A DNA stretch of 64,000 nucleotides from Saccharopolyspora hordei (GCF_013410345.1 NZ_JACCFJ010000001.1:1711001-1775000); one strand, 5' to 3'. Counted from the first letter of the stretch, positions 54,961 to 63,291 are shown. A program made the numbers and translations. The notes: generated by a model not told the origin, from the sequence alone.

Positions 54961-54972
54961 GACAAGGTTGTC
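54961..54972. promoter_or_regulatory. LacI-type operator before the mannosidase gene
   Basis: GACAAGGTTGTC differs by one base from the operator in the repressor gene. It lies 18 bases before the mannosidase ATG, where binding would block transcription. Confidence 0.65.
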
Positions 54973-54990
54973 CAGCGACAGGAGGCGGCG

Positions 54991-56391
54991 ATGCTCGGAG
55001 GCGTGTCCCGGAGAACGGTCCTGCTGCTCCTGGGCGGGGCGGCCGCCGCGGGTGGGTGGCTGGCGGCGGCTCCGGGCACCGCCTCCGCGAGCCGGGACTG
55101 GGAGCGGGTCGCCGAGTCCGTGCGCCGCGAGTACCTGTGGGCGTGGCAGCACTACGTCGACCGCGCGCTGGGCGCCGACCACATCAAGCCGGTCTCGGGC
55201 GGGCGCGAGGACTTCTTCGTCCCCGGGCACTCCGTCGGGCTCAGCGCGGTGGAAGCCGTCGACACGCTGTGGTTGATGGGCGCCGACGACGAGGTGGCGC
55301 AGGCCGTGCAGTGGATCGAGGACAACCTCAGCTTCGACATCGACGCGCCGTTCCAGGTCTTCGAGACCAACATCCGCATGGTCGGCGGGCTCGCGGCGGC
55401 CTACCACTGCACCGGCCGCCCCAGGCTGCTGGAGCTCGCCGTCGACGTGGCGGACCGGTTGCTGCCGGCGTTCACCGAGTCGCCGACCGGCCTGCCCTAC
55501 CGCTACGTGAACCTGGCGACCGGGGAGGTCAGCCGCCCCGACACCAACATCGTCGAGGTCGGCACCTACATCGCCGAGTTCGGCGTGCTGTCGGAGTGGA
55601 CCGGCGACCGCCGCTACTACGACCTGGCCAAGCGGGCCATGCGCGTGGTGTACGACAAGCGCACCGAGCTCGGCCTGCTGCCGCACGACATCGACGCCGA
55701 GACGGGCGAGTGGCGCAACCGCCAGGCCACCGTTGGCCCGCCCGGTGACTCCTACTACGAGTACCTCTGGGACGGCTACGCGCTGTTCGGTGACGAGGAG
55801 CTCCGCCAGTGGTACGACACGCTCACCGACGCGATCCTCGCGCACCAGGCCGAGCGGCACGACGGTCTGCTGTGGTTCCCGCAGGTCGACGCGTTCACCG
55901 GGGAGGTCCTCAGCCGCGAGCAGAGCGTGCTGGCCGCGTTCTACGCGGGACTGCTCGGCGAGTCCGGCCGGGTCCAGGAGGGCCGCGCGTACCACGACGC
56001 GTTCCACGCCGTGCAGGAGGAGTTCGGCGTCATCCCGAACTCGGTCGACTACACCACGATGACGACCAGCGACCCGGTCAACGAGCTGCGCCCGGAGTTC
56101 GCCGACGCCGCGCTGGCGCTGTGGCTGGCCACCGGTGACGAGGTCTTCCGGGAGCGGGCCGCGGTCCACTACGCGAACATGCTGCGGACCTCCAAGGCGC
56201 CCTACGGCTTCGCCGGCCTCGGCGACGTGACCGCCGAGCCACCGACCCAGCTGGACAGTTGCCCGGGCTACTGGTGGTCGGAGCAGATGAAGTACTACTG
56301 GCTGCTGTTCTCCGGCACCCCGCGCTTCGACTACCGCGACAACTACCTGACCACCGAGGCGAACCTGCTGCGCGGCGCCCGCCGACCGTGA
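54991..56391 (+). CDS. Secreted GH47-like alpha-1,2-mannosidase
   Basis: This 466-residue exported enzyme has a Tat-type signal (SRRTVLLLLGGAAAAGG). The GH47 pattern is AVEAVDTLWLMGADDEVAQAVQWI, ETNIRMVGGLAAAYHCTG, ELRPEFADAALALWLATGD (catalytic glutamate region), and SEQMKYYWLLFSGTPRF with NYLTTEANLL near the end, where the calcium-binding threonine-glutamate lies. It should trim alpha-1,2-linked mannose outside the cell. GGAGG precedes the ATG. The TGA stop is the first three bases of repeat copy R. It is divergent from the LacI operon and shares its operator. Confidence 0.85.
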   Translation: MLGGVSRRTVLLLLGGAAAAGGWLAAAPGTASASRDWERVAESVRREYLWAWQHYVDRALGADHIKPVSGGREDFFVPGHSVGLSAVEAVDTLWLMGADDEVAQAVQWIEDNLSFDIDAPFQVFETNIRMVGGLAAAYHCTGRPRLLELAVDVADRLLPAFTESPTGLPYRYVNLATGEVSRPDTNIVEVGTYIAEFGVLSEWTGDRRYYDLAKRAMRVVYDKRTELGLLPHDIDAETGEWRNRQATVGPPGDSYYEYLWDGYALFGDEELRQWYDTLTDAILAHQAERHDGLLWFPQVDAFTGEVLSREQSVLAAFYAGLLGESGRVQEGRAYHDAFHAVQEEFGVIPNSVDYTTMTTSDPVNELRPEFADAALALWLATGDEVFRERAAVHYANMLRTSKAPYGFAGLGDVTAEPPTQLDSCPGYWWSEQMKYYWLLFSGTPRFDYRDNYLTTEANLLRGARRP

Positions 56392-56415
56392 CAGGGAGGT
56401 TCCCGTGCTCGCACC
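56389..56415 (+). repeat. Interspersed repeat, copy R
   Basis: TGACAGGGAGG plus TTCCCGTGCTCGCACC; its first TGA is the stop codon of the mannosidase gene. Confidence 0.9.
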
Positions 56416-56419
56416 GCGG

Positions 56420-56787
56420 TCACCCGCGGACGCGGCTGGGACCGACCCCGAGCACCTCGGCCAGCGCGGGGTGCACCCGGCCGGGGTCGACGGTGCTGGT
56501 CCGGCGCTCGGCGACCCCGGCGACGACGAACGGGTCCTCGGCGGCGATCCGCTCGACCGCCTCGCGGTCGACACCGCGCGCAAGAACCCCCCGCCCTCGG
56601 AGGTGGGGGTGGTCTGCCTGGACAGCACGAACGTGCCCCCGGCGTGGTGGCGTTCCAGGAACTCGACGTGGCCGGGCGCGTGGTCCGCCGCGTCCTGCTC
56701 GGACCCGGTGCACCGCTGGAGGAGGTGGAGCACGTCCTGGTCTTCGCCTGCGGTGGCCGTGGTGGCCGAGGGCGCGACGTGGAGCAT
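56420..56787 (-). pseudogene. YCII-domain protein, frameshifted, bracketed by repeats
   Basis: The minus strand reads ADHAPGHVEFLERHHAGGTFVLSRQTTPTSEGG in one frame, then VDREAVERIAAEDPFVVAGVAERRTSTVD in another, together a YciI-like protein with one frame change near 56600. The only ATG (56785-56787) lies inside repeat copy S, five bases after its AGGAAGG; copy R lies just beyond the stop. Confidence 0.65.
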
Positions 56788-56803
56788 GGGAACCTTCCTG
56801 TCA
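56779..56803 (-). repeat. Interspersed repeat, copy S
   Basis: Reverse-oriented copy GTGGAGCATGGGAA then CCTTCCTGTCA, between the YCII remnant and cutA. Confidence 0.9.
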
Positions 56804-56816
56804 CCGCAGGCCTGGT

Positions 56817-56822
56817 TACGCT
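56817..56822 (+). promoter_or_regulatory. -10 element of cutA
   Basis: TACGCT followed by six bases and the cutA ATG; identical box and spacing to the epimerase gene. Confidence 0.55.
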
Positions 56823-56828
56823 GGGGGA

Positions 56829-57146
56829 ATGGCTGATCATGTGCTGGTCGTGACCACCACGGGTTCCGAGGAGTCCGCCGCCGCGCTGGCGCGGGGTGTC
56901 GTCGAGGCCTCGCTGGGCGCGTGCGTGCAGGTCGTGCCGATCCGCAGCTTCTACGTGTGGGACGGCGCGGCGCAGGACGACCAGGAGTGGCAGTTGCAGA
57001 TCAAGACCTCCGCCGCCCGGCTGCCGGCGCTGGTCGAGCACCTCAAGGCCGAGCACAGCTACGAGGTGCCGGAGATCATCGCCACCCCGATCGTCGGCGG
57101 GAACCCCGACTACCTGTCCTGGGTCGACGAGCAGACCGGGGCGTAG
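56829..57146 (+). CDS. cutA: Divalent-cation tolerance protein CutA
   Basis: This 105-residue protein of the trimeric CutA fold is linked to copper/divalent-metal tolerance in enterobacteria, though its molecular role is unclear. The motifs VVTTTGSEESAAALARGVVEASLGACVQVVPI, SFYVWDGAAQDDQEWQLQIKTS and HSYEVPEIIATPIVGGNPDYLSWV are complete. The ATG is leaderless by spacing from TACGCT. Confidence 0.93.
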   Translation: MADHVLVVTTTGSEESAAALARGVVEASLGACVQVVPIRSFYVWDGAAQDDQEWQLQIKTSAARLPALVEHLKAEHSYEVPEIIATPIVGGNPDYLSWVDEQTGA

Positions 57147-57223
57147 CGGACCGGCGTCGGCGTGGCCCCGATCACCCGGCACACTCGCAGGGGGAAGCCG
57201 TTGCAGACGGAAGTGGGGTCGAC

Positions 57224-57583
57224 GTGCCGCGGACTCATGCCGGGTGGTTCCGGTTGGTGGCGATCGCCGAGGCGCTCTCGTGGGTGGGGCTGCTGGTGGC
57301 GATGGCGTTCAAGTACGGCTTGGACATGCCGCTCGGCGTGACCGTGATGGGCTCGGTGCACGGCGCCGTCTTCACCGCCTACGTGGTGACCTGCCTGGTG
57401 GTGTTCAGCCCGCTGCGCTGGCGGTTCTGGGTGCTGGTGCTCGCGCTGGCCGCGTCGGTGCCGCCGCTGGTCACGGTGTGGTTCGAGCGCTGGGCGGACC
57501 GGCGCGGGCTGCTGACCGAGCGCGACTCGGACGAGCCGACGTTCTGGACGCGCGTCGGCCACGTGCTGCGCGAGCTCAACTAG
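57224..57583 (+). CDS. DUF3817 family membrane protein
   Basis: This 119-residue protein has three membrane helices (about 9-28, 38-60, 66-86). The N-terminal FRLVAIAEALSWVGLLVAMAFKYGLDM and VMGSVHGAVFTAYV segments are typical of DUF3817 (YdzA-like). Function unknown. GGAAGTGGGG precedes the GTG. It converges on a MarR gene 7 bases away. Confidence 0.85.
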   Translation: MPRTHAGWFRLVAIAEALSWVGLLVAMAFKYGLDMPLGVTVMGSVHGAVFTAYVVTCLVVFSPLRWRFWVLVLALAASVPPLVTVWFERWADRRGLLTERDSDEPTFWTRVGHVLRELN

Positions 57584-57590
57584 CTCCGGC

Positions 57591-58091
57591 TCAGAAGTCG
57601 CCGGCCGCGTGCCGGACCTTGCCGAGCAGCTCGGTGAGCTGCTGGGTCTGCCGCTCGGTGATGCCGCGCAGCCCGAAGTCGATCTCGGTGACCGCCTCGG
57701 TGGCCTTCTTCATCAGGTCCCGGCCGTCCTCGGTGATCTCGACGAGGGTGGTGCGCCGGTCGGTGGGGTGCGGCATCCGCCGCACCAGGCGGTCCTGCTC
57801 GAGCCGGTCGACGATGTTGGTCACGCTCGTGGGGTGCAGCTGGAGCCGGTCGCCCATGACCCGCATCGGCAGGCTGCCGCGCTTGGAGAAGGTCAGCAGC
57901 ACCAGCGCCTCGTAGCGGGCGAAGGTCAGGTTGTGCGGCCGGAGCGCGTTGTCGACCGCGGATTGCAAGATCTGCTGCACCCGCATCACGCTGGTCACCG
58001 CGGCCATCGTCGTGGACGGGCCTACCCGTTCGGCCCAGATCTCGGCTGCGCGTGCGATGGGGTCGAAGGGCAGCGGGTTACGGGTGCTCAT
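57591..58091 (-). CDS. MarR family transcriptional regulator
   Basis: This 166-residue winged-helix regulator has FARYEALVLLTFSKRGSLPMRVMGDRLQLHPTSVTNIVDRLEQDRLVRRMPHPTDRRTTLVEIT, the full MarR recognition helix and wing. The ATG at 58089-58091 gives MSTRNPLPFDPI. The ligand and targets are unknown; the divergent gene at 58241 is a candidate. Confidence 0.9.
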   Translation of the reverse strand: MSTRNPLPFDPIARAAEIWAERVGPSTTMAAVTSVMRVQQILQSAVDNALRPHNLTFARYEALVLLTFSKRGSLPMRVMGDRLQLHPTSVTNIVDRLEQDRLVRRMPHPTDRRTTLVEITEDGRDLMKKATEAVTEIDFGLRGITERQTQQLTELLGKVRHAAGDF

Positions 58092-58240
58092 GGTGTTCGA
58101 CGCTAGCAGCGGTGACCCGTGCCGTTGTGGGCTGTCGTGCTGTGACCGGTGGGATCGGCGACAGTGGGAGCGCGCGAGGAGCATGATCGCATCGACGGCG
58201 GCGGTGCGGTCCGCCGGAACTCAAGCGGGAGGAGCAGGAC

Positions 58241-58543
58241 GTGCTGGTGGCGTTCAGCGTGGCCCCGAGCGGGGTCGGTGACAGCGACAGCGTCAGCGCA
58301 GCGGTGGCGGCTGCGGTGAAGGTGGTCCGGGAGTCCGGGCTGCCGCACGAGACGACCTCGATGTTCACCACCATCGAGGGGGAGTGGGACGAGGTCATGG
58401 ACGTGGTGAAGCGGGCGACCGAGGCGGCCTCGGCCGGGGCGCCGCGCACCAGCCTGGTGCTCAAGGCCGACATCCGCCCGGGCCACACCAACCAGCTGCA
58501 CGAGAAGGTGCGCCGGGTGGAGGAGCACCTGCGCGAGCAGTGA
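58241..58543 (+). CDS. Thiamine-binding-like protein (MTH1187/YkoF fold)
   Basis: This 100-residue protein begins MLVAFSVAPSGVGDSDSVSAAVAAAV and continues VVRESGLPHETTSMFTTIEGEWDEVMDVVKRA, the ferredoxin-like MTH1187 family that binds thiamine or related small molecules as a tetramer. GGAGGAG lies before the GTG. The physiological ligand is inference from the family. Confidence 0.88.
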   Translation: MLVAFSVAPSGVGDSDSVSAAVAAAVKVVRESGLPHETTSMFTTIEGEWDEVMDVVKRATEAASAGAPRTSLVLKADIRPGHTNQLHEKVRRVEEHLREQ

Positions 58544-58575
58544 CCCGCGCCCGTGGTGCGCGGGTCGGGACGCGG

Positions 58576-58611
58576 AGCGGGGGCGGCGCCAGGTCTGACG
58601 CCGCCCCCGCT
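58576..58611. terminator. Bidirectional terminator
   Basis: AGCGGGGGCGGCG pairs perfectly with CGCCGCCCCCGCT over 10 bases, between convergent genes; a second hairpin GACCCGCGC/GCGCGGGTC begins at the upstream stop codon. Confidence 0.85.
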
Positions 58612-58632
58612 GTCAGGTCCGGTCCGTGGCCC

Positions 58633-58887
58633 TCAGAGCTTCGGGTGGTCCACGACCGGCGCGTTGACGCAGGTGTTCACCTGCGGCGACAGGGCCGGCA
58701 CGACGGCGCCCACGAGGGCGGCGACGTTGTCGCCGCACAGCTGCACTGGGACGGCGCTGATGTTGTTGTCGTCGACCGCGTTGATGCCGTTGTTGTCGGC
58801 GCTGTCCGCGAACGCAGCGGTGCCGAGGGTCACGACGCCGAGGGCGGTGGCGCCGGCGACACCGGCAACACGGGTAGCAATACGCAC
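58633..58887 (-). CDS. Small secreted chaplin-like protein
   Basis: This 84-residue protein has a signal peptide (MRIATRVAGVAGATALGVVTLGTAAFA). The mature chain of about 57 residues contains DNNISAVPVQLCGDNVAALVG and SPQVNTCVNAPVVDHP. The Asn-rich start, VPVQ segment and two cysteines about 23 residues apart resemble chaplin domains, the surface-active proteins of aerial hyphae; the match is partial. GTG at 58885-58887 follows GAGAGG. Confidence 0.6.
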   Translation of the reverse strand: MRIATRVAGVAGATALGVVTLGTAAFADSADNNGINAVDDNNISAVPVQLCGDNVAALVGAVVPALSPQVNTCVNAPVVDHPKL

Positions 58888-59176
58888 TGTTCCGTACCTC
58901 TCGTTGAACTGCATGCAGGAGGTCCACCGAACGGAGACCCCGAAGCCCGCGGGTGACCAGCGGTCCCCGCAGGCTTTGCACACACATTCGGAACTGGGGT
59001 CCGGCGATCTTGAGGGGTGCGGCCGCGCCTCCACCTCATAGAGGGAAGTCATTCACTGCTCCGTGTTGATCTCTGGATCCGTCGGCGTGTCGTGCTTGGT
59101 GCGGCGAGATCGCCGACGGCGAAACATCCACCGCCCTGCCACCGCTCGGCCGGCGGAACGTGTCAGGATGGGGAGC

Positions 59177-60139
59177 GTGACGAGGCCGGATCCACGCCAG
59201 AACGCAGCAGCAATGTCCGCCGCGATGGCGGGCGCAGTCGACCTGTCGGCTCTGAAGAGCCGCGCGGAGGCCAACGCTCGCGCAGCCGCGCAGCCGGCGG
59301 CCAGCGGGGATGGCGGTGCCGCGCCGACGACCGCAGCGGTCGTCGACGTCACCGAGGCCGACTTCCAGGCCCAGGTCGTCGAGAAGTCCCTGCAGGTCCC
59401 GGTGGTCGTCGACCTGTGGGCGACCTGGTGCGGGCCGTGCAAGCAGCTCTCCCCGGTGCTGGAGCGCCTGGCCCAGGAGGCCGGTGGCGCCTGGGTGCTG
59501 GCCAAGGTCGACGTCGACGCCAACCCGCGGATCGCGCAGCTGTTCCAGGTGCAGTCGGTGCCGATGGTCATCGCGATCGCCGGCGGGCAGCCGGTGGACG
59601 CGTTCACCGGCGCGCTCCCGGAACCGCAGATCCGGCAGTGGATCGACCAGCTGCTCAACGCGCTGCGCGACCAGCTGCCCGGCATCCGCGCCGCGGAGCA
59701 GGCCCGTGGCGGCCAGGCCGAGGAGCCCGAGGACCCGCGGTTCACCGCCGCCGAGGACGCGCTGGAGCGCGGTGACTACGCCGCCGCCGAGGCCGCCTAC
59801 CAGCAGATCCTCGACGCCGAGCCGAACAACGAGCAGGCCAAGGCGGGGCTGGCGCAGGTGAAGTTCACCGCTCGCGCCGAGCAGGCCGACCCGTCCGCGA
59901 TCGAGCGTGCGGACGCCGCGCCCGACGACATCGACGCCCAGCTGGCCGCCGCCGACGCCGAAGTGGCCGCCGGCAAGGTCGAGGCGGGCTTCGACCGGCT
60001 GGTCCGCACGGTCAAGCGCACCTCGGGCGACGAGCGGGACCGGGTCCGCCGTCACCTGGTCGAGATGTTCGAGGTCTTCCCGGAGGGCGACGAGCGCGTC
60101 AACAACGCGCGCCGGGCGCTGGCCAGCGCCCTGTTCTGA
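59177..60139 (+). CDS. Thioredoxin-domain protein with TPR region
   Basis: This 320-residue protein has an N-terminal [16 protein letters not shown] motif, a thioredoxin domain with active site WCGPC (Cys85, Cys88), and a C-terminal TPR-like half ([40 protein letters not shown]). It is a probable redox co-chaperone, the ortholog of Rv1324 (which has lost the CxxC); here the redox site is intact. The GTG at 59177 matches the M. tuberculosis N terminus. Confidence 0.92.
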   Translation: MTRPDPRQNAAAMSAAMAGAVDLSALKSRAEANARAAAQPAASGDGGAAPTTAAVVDVTEADFQAQVVEKSLQVPVVVDLWATWCGPCKQLSPVLERLAQEAGGAWVLAKVDVDANPRIAQLFQVQSVPMVIAIAGGQPVDAFTGALPEPQIRQWIDQLLNALRDQLPGIRAAEQARGGQAEEPEDPRFTAAEDALERGDYAAAEAAYQQILDAEPNNEQAKAGLAQVKFTARAEQADPSAIERADAAPDDIDAQLAAADAEVAAGKVEAGFDRLVRTVKRTSGDERDRVRRHLVEMFEVFPEGDERVNNARRALASALF

Positions 60140-60149
60140 GCCCACACGT

Positions 60150-60200
60150 GGCGCGGCCCGTCACCGCGGCGCCGACGTGGCGCCGGTGACGGGCCGCGCC
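60150..60200. terminator. Bidirectional terminator
   Basis: GGCGCGGCCCGTCACCG pairs perfectly (17 bp) with CGGTGACGGGCCGCGCC between the convergent thioredoxin and metallopeptidase genes. Confidence 0.9.
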
Positions 60201-60215
60201 GCCGTTCCCGGGGGA

Positions 60216-61682
60216 TCAGGGGGCGCTGTACTTCGTGCTGCAGGGGGCCATGCCCTCCTGCACGCCGATGCGGAACGCCTCCACGCGCGCGAACCCGACC
60301 GGCACCTGCTTGCCGTTGACGTCGGCCGCGATCAGGCTGTCCTCGCCGAGCAGCGCGGCCACTCCCTCGTCGATGTCCTCGGCGACGACCCGCAGGCTGC
60401 CGACCGGGTTGCGCTTGCCGATCGGGTCCTCCACCAGCAGCCCGCTCCAGGCGCCGACCATGCACGCCGTGCGCAGGCCCGCGGCGGGGTCGTCCAGCGG
60501 CAACCCGGCCGCCTTCTGCACCGACAGCGCGTACCGCGAGGCGACCTGGGCGTAGGCGGCGAAGTCGCCGTAGCCGGACTCGGCCTCCTTGCTCGGCGGC
60601 TGGGCGATGCGCTGCAGCGCCGGCAGGTCGAGCGAGACGGTGTTGGTGGACGCGCAGTACGACGCCGGGGTCGTCCTCCGGCCGCACGAGGACTGCCCGG
60701 TGGTGATGGTCGGCGGCTCGGCACCGGTGTCGCGGAAGACCTCCTGCAGGCTCTTCTCGACCGCTTCCAGGCCCCGCTCGTCGACCGGCAGGTCGGTGTC
60801 CTGCCCGGCCTTCCACGAGCCGAACAGCGTGGTGCGCCGGGAGACGTCGTCGAAGTCCATCTTCGCGCAGCGCTGCGGGCCCTCGTCGAACCCGTACTGG
60901 AAGGCGGTGACCCGGTCGAACGCGCTGCCGTGCGCGTTGCTGCCCATGAAGTCGGACTTGCCCGGGGCGTCCCGGATGAAGCTCAGCACGCCCATGACCT
61001 CGTTGAGGCCCTTGCCGGTGGAGATCTGGAAGTACCGGGAGGAGCCCTCGGCGACGTACCGGAAGTAGGCGCCGGCGAAGCAGTCGGCCTGCTGCTCCAT
61101 CACGATCACCTGGTCGTCGGGCTTGACCGTGCGCGCCCGGTGCTGCACCGCGTGCCCCATCTCGTGGGCGAGCACGGCGACCACGGCCATCGGCCCGAAG
61201 CTGTTGTCCAGCTCCGGCAGCAGGGTGCCGCGGTCCCAGGCGACGAGGTCGTCCGGCGGGCAGTAGAAGGCGTTGACCACGCCCGCGGTGTTCTCGCCGC
61301 ACAGCTGCTGGCCGGGGCCGCCGGAGTCGTAGGAGACCAGTCGCTTGACGGGCACGAACCGCTTGCCGTCGAAGGTCTCCGGGAAGACCGAGCTCCAGTA
61401 CTCGTCGATGTCGGCGACGGCGTTGCGGGCCAACCTGTCCATCGGGCCGTTGTCGGTCCCGTCCACGGGCAGCGGCGCGTCCGGGGCGTCCGGCTTCGGC
61501 CCGCTCGGGCCGTTGGTGACCGGCAAGCCGGCCACCTCGGTGGTCGAGTAGCTGCCCATGGTGGTCGGGACGCCGCTGATCTGCTGCGCGCAGCCGGCGA
61601 CCAGCGCGGCGCACGTGAACGCGGACAGCGCGGTGCTCAGGACTCGCTTCCGCTGTCGGCTCCTCGTCGATACCCGTGACAC
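60216..61682 (-). CDS. Neutral zinc metallopeptidase-like lipoprotein 1
   Basis: This 488-residue exported lipoprotein has lipobox LVAGC (Cys about residue 31). The HExxH zinc motif is VLAHEMGHAVQHR, followed by EQQADCFAGAYFRYVAEG with the third ligand and then the late NAHGSAFDRVTAFQYGFDEG, the signature of the YpfJ-like neutral zinc metallopeptidase family. Cysteine pairs occur in the C-terminal half. Substrate unknown. A shorter paralog lies just upstream behind an array of repeats. Confidence 0.88.
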   Translation of the reverse strand: MSRVSTRSRQRKRVLSTALSAFTCAALVAGCAQQISGVPTTMGSYSTTEVAGLPVTNGPSGPKPDAPDAPLPVDGTDNGPMDRLARNAVADIDEYWSSVFPETFDGKRFVPVKRLVSYDSGGPGQQLCGENTAGVVNAFYCPPDDLVAWDRGTLLPELDNSFGPMAVVAVLAHEMGHAVQHRARTVKPDDQVIVMEQQADCFAGAYFRYVAEGSSRYFQISTGKGLNEVMGVLSFIRDAPGKSDFMGSNAHGSAFDRVTAFQYGFDEGPQRCAKMDFDDVSRRTTLFGSWKAGQDTDLPVDERGLEAVEKSLQEVFRDTGAEPPTITTGQSSCGRRTTPASYCASTNTVSLDLPALQRIAQPPSKEAESGYGDFAAYAQVASRYALSVQKAAGLPLDDPAAGLRTACMVGAWSGLLVEDPIGKRNPVGSLRVVAEDIDEGVAALLGEDSLIAADVNGKQVPVGFARVEAFRIGVQEGMAPCSTKYSAP

Positions 61683-61812
61683 TGGCGCGCCCCCATCCTG
61701 CTGCAGGTGCGAAGTTCTCCGCGCACCGGGCGCACCCTGCGCCGCCCCGGTGCCCGGAGCAGCCTATCGGGTGATCGATCACCGCCACGGCGCTCTCGCG
61801 GATCTGGCCGGG

Positions 61813-61836
61813 TGACAGGAAGGTTCCCATCCCCAG
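61813..61836 (+). repeat. Interspersed repeat, copy T (array element 1)
   Basis: TGACAGGAAGG plus TTCCCATCCCCAGG; first element of a seven-copy array. Confidence 0.9.
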
Positions 61837-61848
61837 GCCTGGTGGGGC

Positions 61849-61872
61849 GGCGGGAAGGCTCCCCCGCTCCGG
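61849..61872 (+). repeat. Interspersed repeat, copy U (array element 2)
   Basis: Degenerate: GGCGGGAAGG plus CTCCCCCGCTCCGG, core 35 bases after copy T. Confidence 0.7.
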
Positions 61873-61887
61873 TCGAGCTGGTCCTGG

Positions 61888-61912
61888 GGCGGAGGGAGGT
61901 TCCCCGTCCGGA
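61888..61912 (+). repeat. Interspersed repeat, copy V (array element 3)
   Basis: Degenerate: GGCGGAGGGAGG plus TTCCCCGTCCGG, core 41 bases after copy U. Confidence 0.7.
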
Positions 61913-61922
61913 TCGGGCGGGA

Positions 61923-61949
61923 TGACAGGGAGGTTCCCGTGCTCGCGCC
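61923..61949 (+). repeat. Interspersed repeat, copy W (array element 4)
   Basis: TGACAGGGAGG plus TTCCCGTGCTCGCGCC, 34 bases after copy V. Confidence 0.9.
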
Positions 61950-61957
61950 CGGCGGGT

Positions 61958-61985
61958 GACAGGAAGGTTCCCTTCCTCAGGTCAG
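61958..61985 (+). repeat. Interspersed repeat, copy X (array element 5)
   Basis: TGACAGGAAGG plus TTCCCTTCCTCAGGTCA, 34 bases after copy W. Confidence 0.9.
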
Positions 61986-61986
61986 G

Positions 61987-62011
61987 CGGCAGGGAGGTTT
62001 CCCTGCTCCGG
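61987..62011 (+). repeat. Interspersed repeat, copy Y (array element 6)
   Basis: GGCAGGGAGG plus TTTCCCTGCTCCGG with one inserted T, 30 bases after copy X. Confidence 0.75.
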
Positions 62012-62018
62012 TGGGCGA

Positions 62019-62042
62019 TGACAGGGAGGTTCCCTTCCTCGC
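62019..62042 (+). repeat. Interspersed repeat, copy Z (array element 7)
   Basis: TGACAGGGAGG plus TTCCCTTCCTCGC, 32 bases after copy Y and ending 5 bases before the stop codon of the second metallopeptidase gene. Confidence 0.9.
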
Positions 62043-62046
62043 GGCG

Positions 62047-63291
62047 TCAGCCGCAGGCGCGCGCGCCGCCGAGGGCGCCGGTGCGGAAGGCGGCGAAGCG
62101 GTCGAGCCCGGTCAGGGTGTTCTCGCCCCGGGCGTCGCGGGAGACGTCGTCGGACTCGAGCACCACCGTCACGGCTTCGTCGAGGTCGCCCCGCGTGAGT
62201 CCGGGCTGGGCCGCGGTGAAGGCGCCGGTGAGGCAGACGACCTGCTCGCTCGCGGCCGGGCCGGTGGTCGGGCGGCCCTGCTCGGCGAGGGCGGCCAGCG
62301 CGAACGTCGCGGCGAGCAGCGTCGTGGCGGCCTGGTCGCCGGTGCCGGCGTGCACCTCGGCCAGCGCGGCGCGGTCGAGCACGACCGTCGGCGGGCGTGG
62401 GCAGAAGCCCACCGGGCCGCGGGCCTCGGGGCAGCCGGGCCGCGACTGGACGACCGGTGGCGTCCACCGGTCGCCGACCAGGTTCCCGAAGAAGGCGGAG
62501 GCGCGGTCGGTGCGCAGCGCGTCGTCGAGCGGGACGTTGGGGCCGTCGGGCGGCAGCGCGGCCAGCGGTGTCCTGGTCGCTTCGGTGCACCCGCGCGGGC
62601 CGCGCGCGTAGCCCTCCTGGAACGCCGTGACGCGCTCGAACGCGCTGCCGTGCGCGTCGGTGCCCTGGAGGCTCACCGGGTCGCGGAAGACGGCGATCGC
62701 GCGCAGCGCGCCGTCCAGCTGTCCGGGGTCGATGCGCAGGTGCTCCGCGCGGCCGTCGGCGACGGAGCGGACGAAGGCACCGGCGAAGCAGTCGGCCATC
62801 GCTTCGAGGCGCGCCGGCTCCGCGTCCTCGCCGAGCCCGGCGCGGTGCTGCACGGCGTGACCGAACTCGTGCGCGAGCACCACGACGACCGCGGCGTCCC
62901 CGTAGTGCTCCCGGAGCACCGGCAGCAGTGCGCTGCGGTCCCAGGCGATGGCGTCGACGGTGGCGCAGTAGTGCGCGTTGCCCTCCAGATCGCGCACGTC
63001 GGCCACGCAGGGCGGCGCGGTGCCCGTGCCGGTGGTGTCGGCGGAGAAGAACCCGCCGTCGAGCTCGCGCCACGGTGCGCCGAACACCGCCGGGTACTGC
63101 TCGGCCCAGTAGTCCTGGACGTCGGTGACGACGGTGGCGGCCAGCCGGTCGACGTCGCCGCGGTCGGTGCCGTGCACGAAGGCCGGGTCGACGGTGTGAT
63201 CGGCCACACCGGGCGGTGCCGCCGGGGGCGCTGCCGCGCACGCCGCGACGAGCACCAAGATCATCATCGTCACTGGTCCGAACGCTCGCAC
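62047..63291 (-). CDS. Neutral zinc metallopeptidase-like lipoprotein 2
   Basis: This protein of about 414 residues is a paralog of the preceding one. A hydrophobic N terminus ends in a lipobox [20 protein letters not shown] is the zinc motif, [18 protein letters not shown] gives the third ligand, and [20 protein letters not shown] is shared with the paralog. The GTG at 63289-63291 is chosen for a short signal peptide; longer open sequence upstream runs into the glgP promoter. It is divergent from glgP. Confidence 0.85.
   Translation of the reverse strand: MRAFGPVTMMILVLVAACAAAPPAAPPGVADHTVDPAFVHGTDRGDVDRLAATVVTDVQDYWAEQYPAVFGAPWRELDGGFFSADTTGTGTAPPCVADVRDLEGNAHYCATVDAIAWDRSALLPVLREHYGDAAVVVVLAHEFGHAVQHRAGLGEDAEPARLEAMADCFAGAFVRSVADGRAEHLRIDPGQLDGALRAIAVFRDPVSLQGTDAHGSAFERVTAFQEGYARGPRGCTEATRTPLAALPPDGPNVPLDDALRTDRASAFFGNLVGDRWTPPVVQSRPGCPEARGPVGFCPRPPTVVLDRAALAEVHAGTGDQAATTLLAATFALAALAEQGRPTTGPAASEQVVCLTGAFTAAQPGLTRGDLDEAVTVVLESDDVSRDARGENTLTGLDRFAAFRTGALGGARACG

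Noticed and set aside
54959..54964. TTGACA as -35 box of the mannosidase gene
   Set aside because: A -10 at the right distance would fall on the ribosome site GGAGG at 54981; the sequence is better explained as the edge of the LacI operator.
61813..62042. Repeat array interpreted as a CRISPR
   Set aside because: The conserved unit is about 25 bp with only 5 to 16 bases between units, copies are degenerate, single copies occur throughout the window and no cas genes are present.
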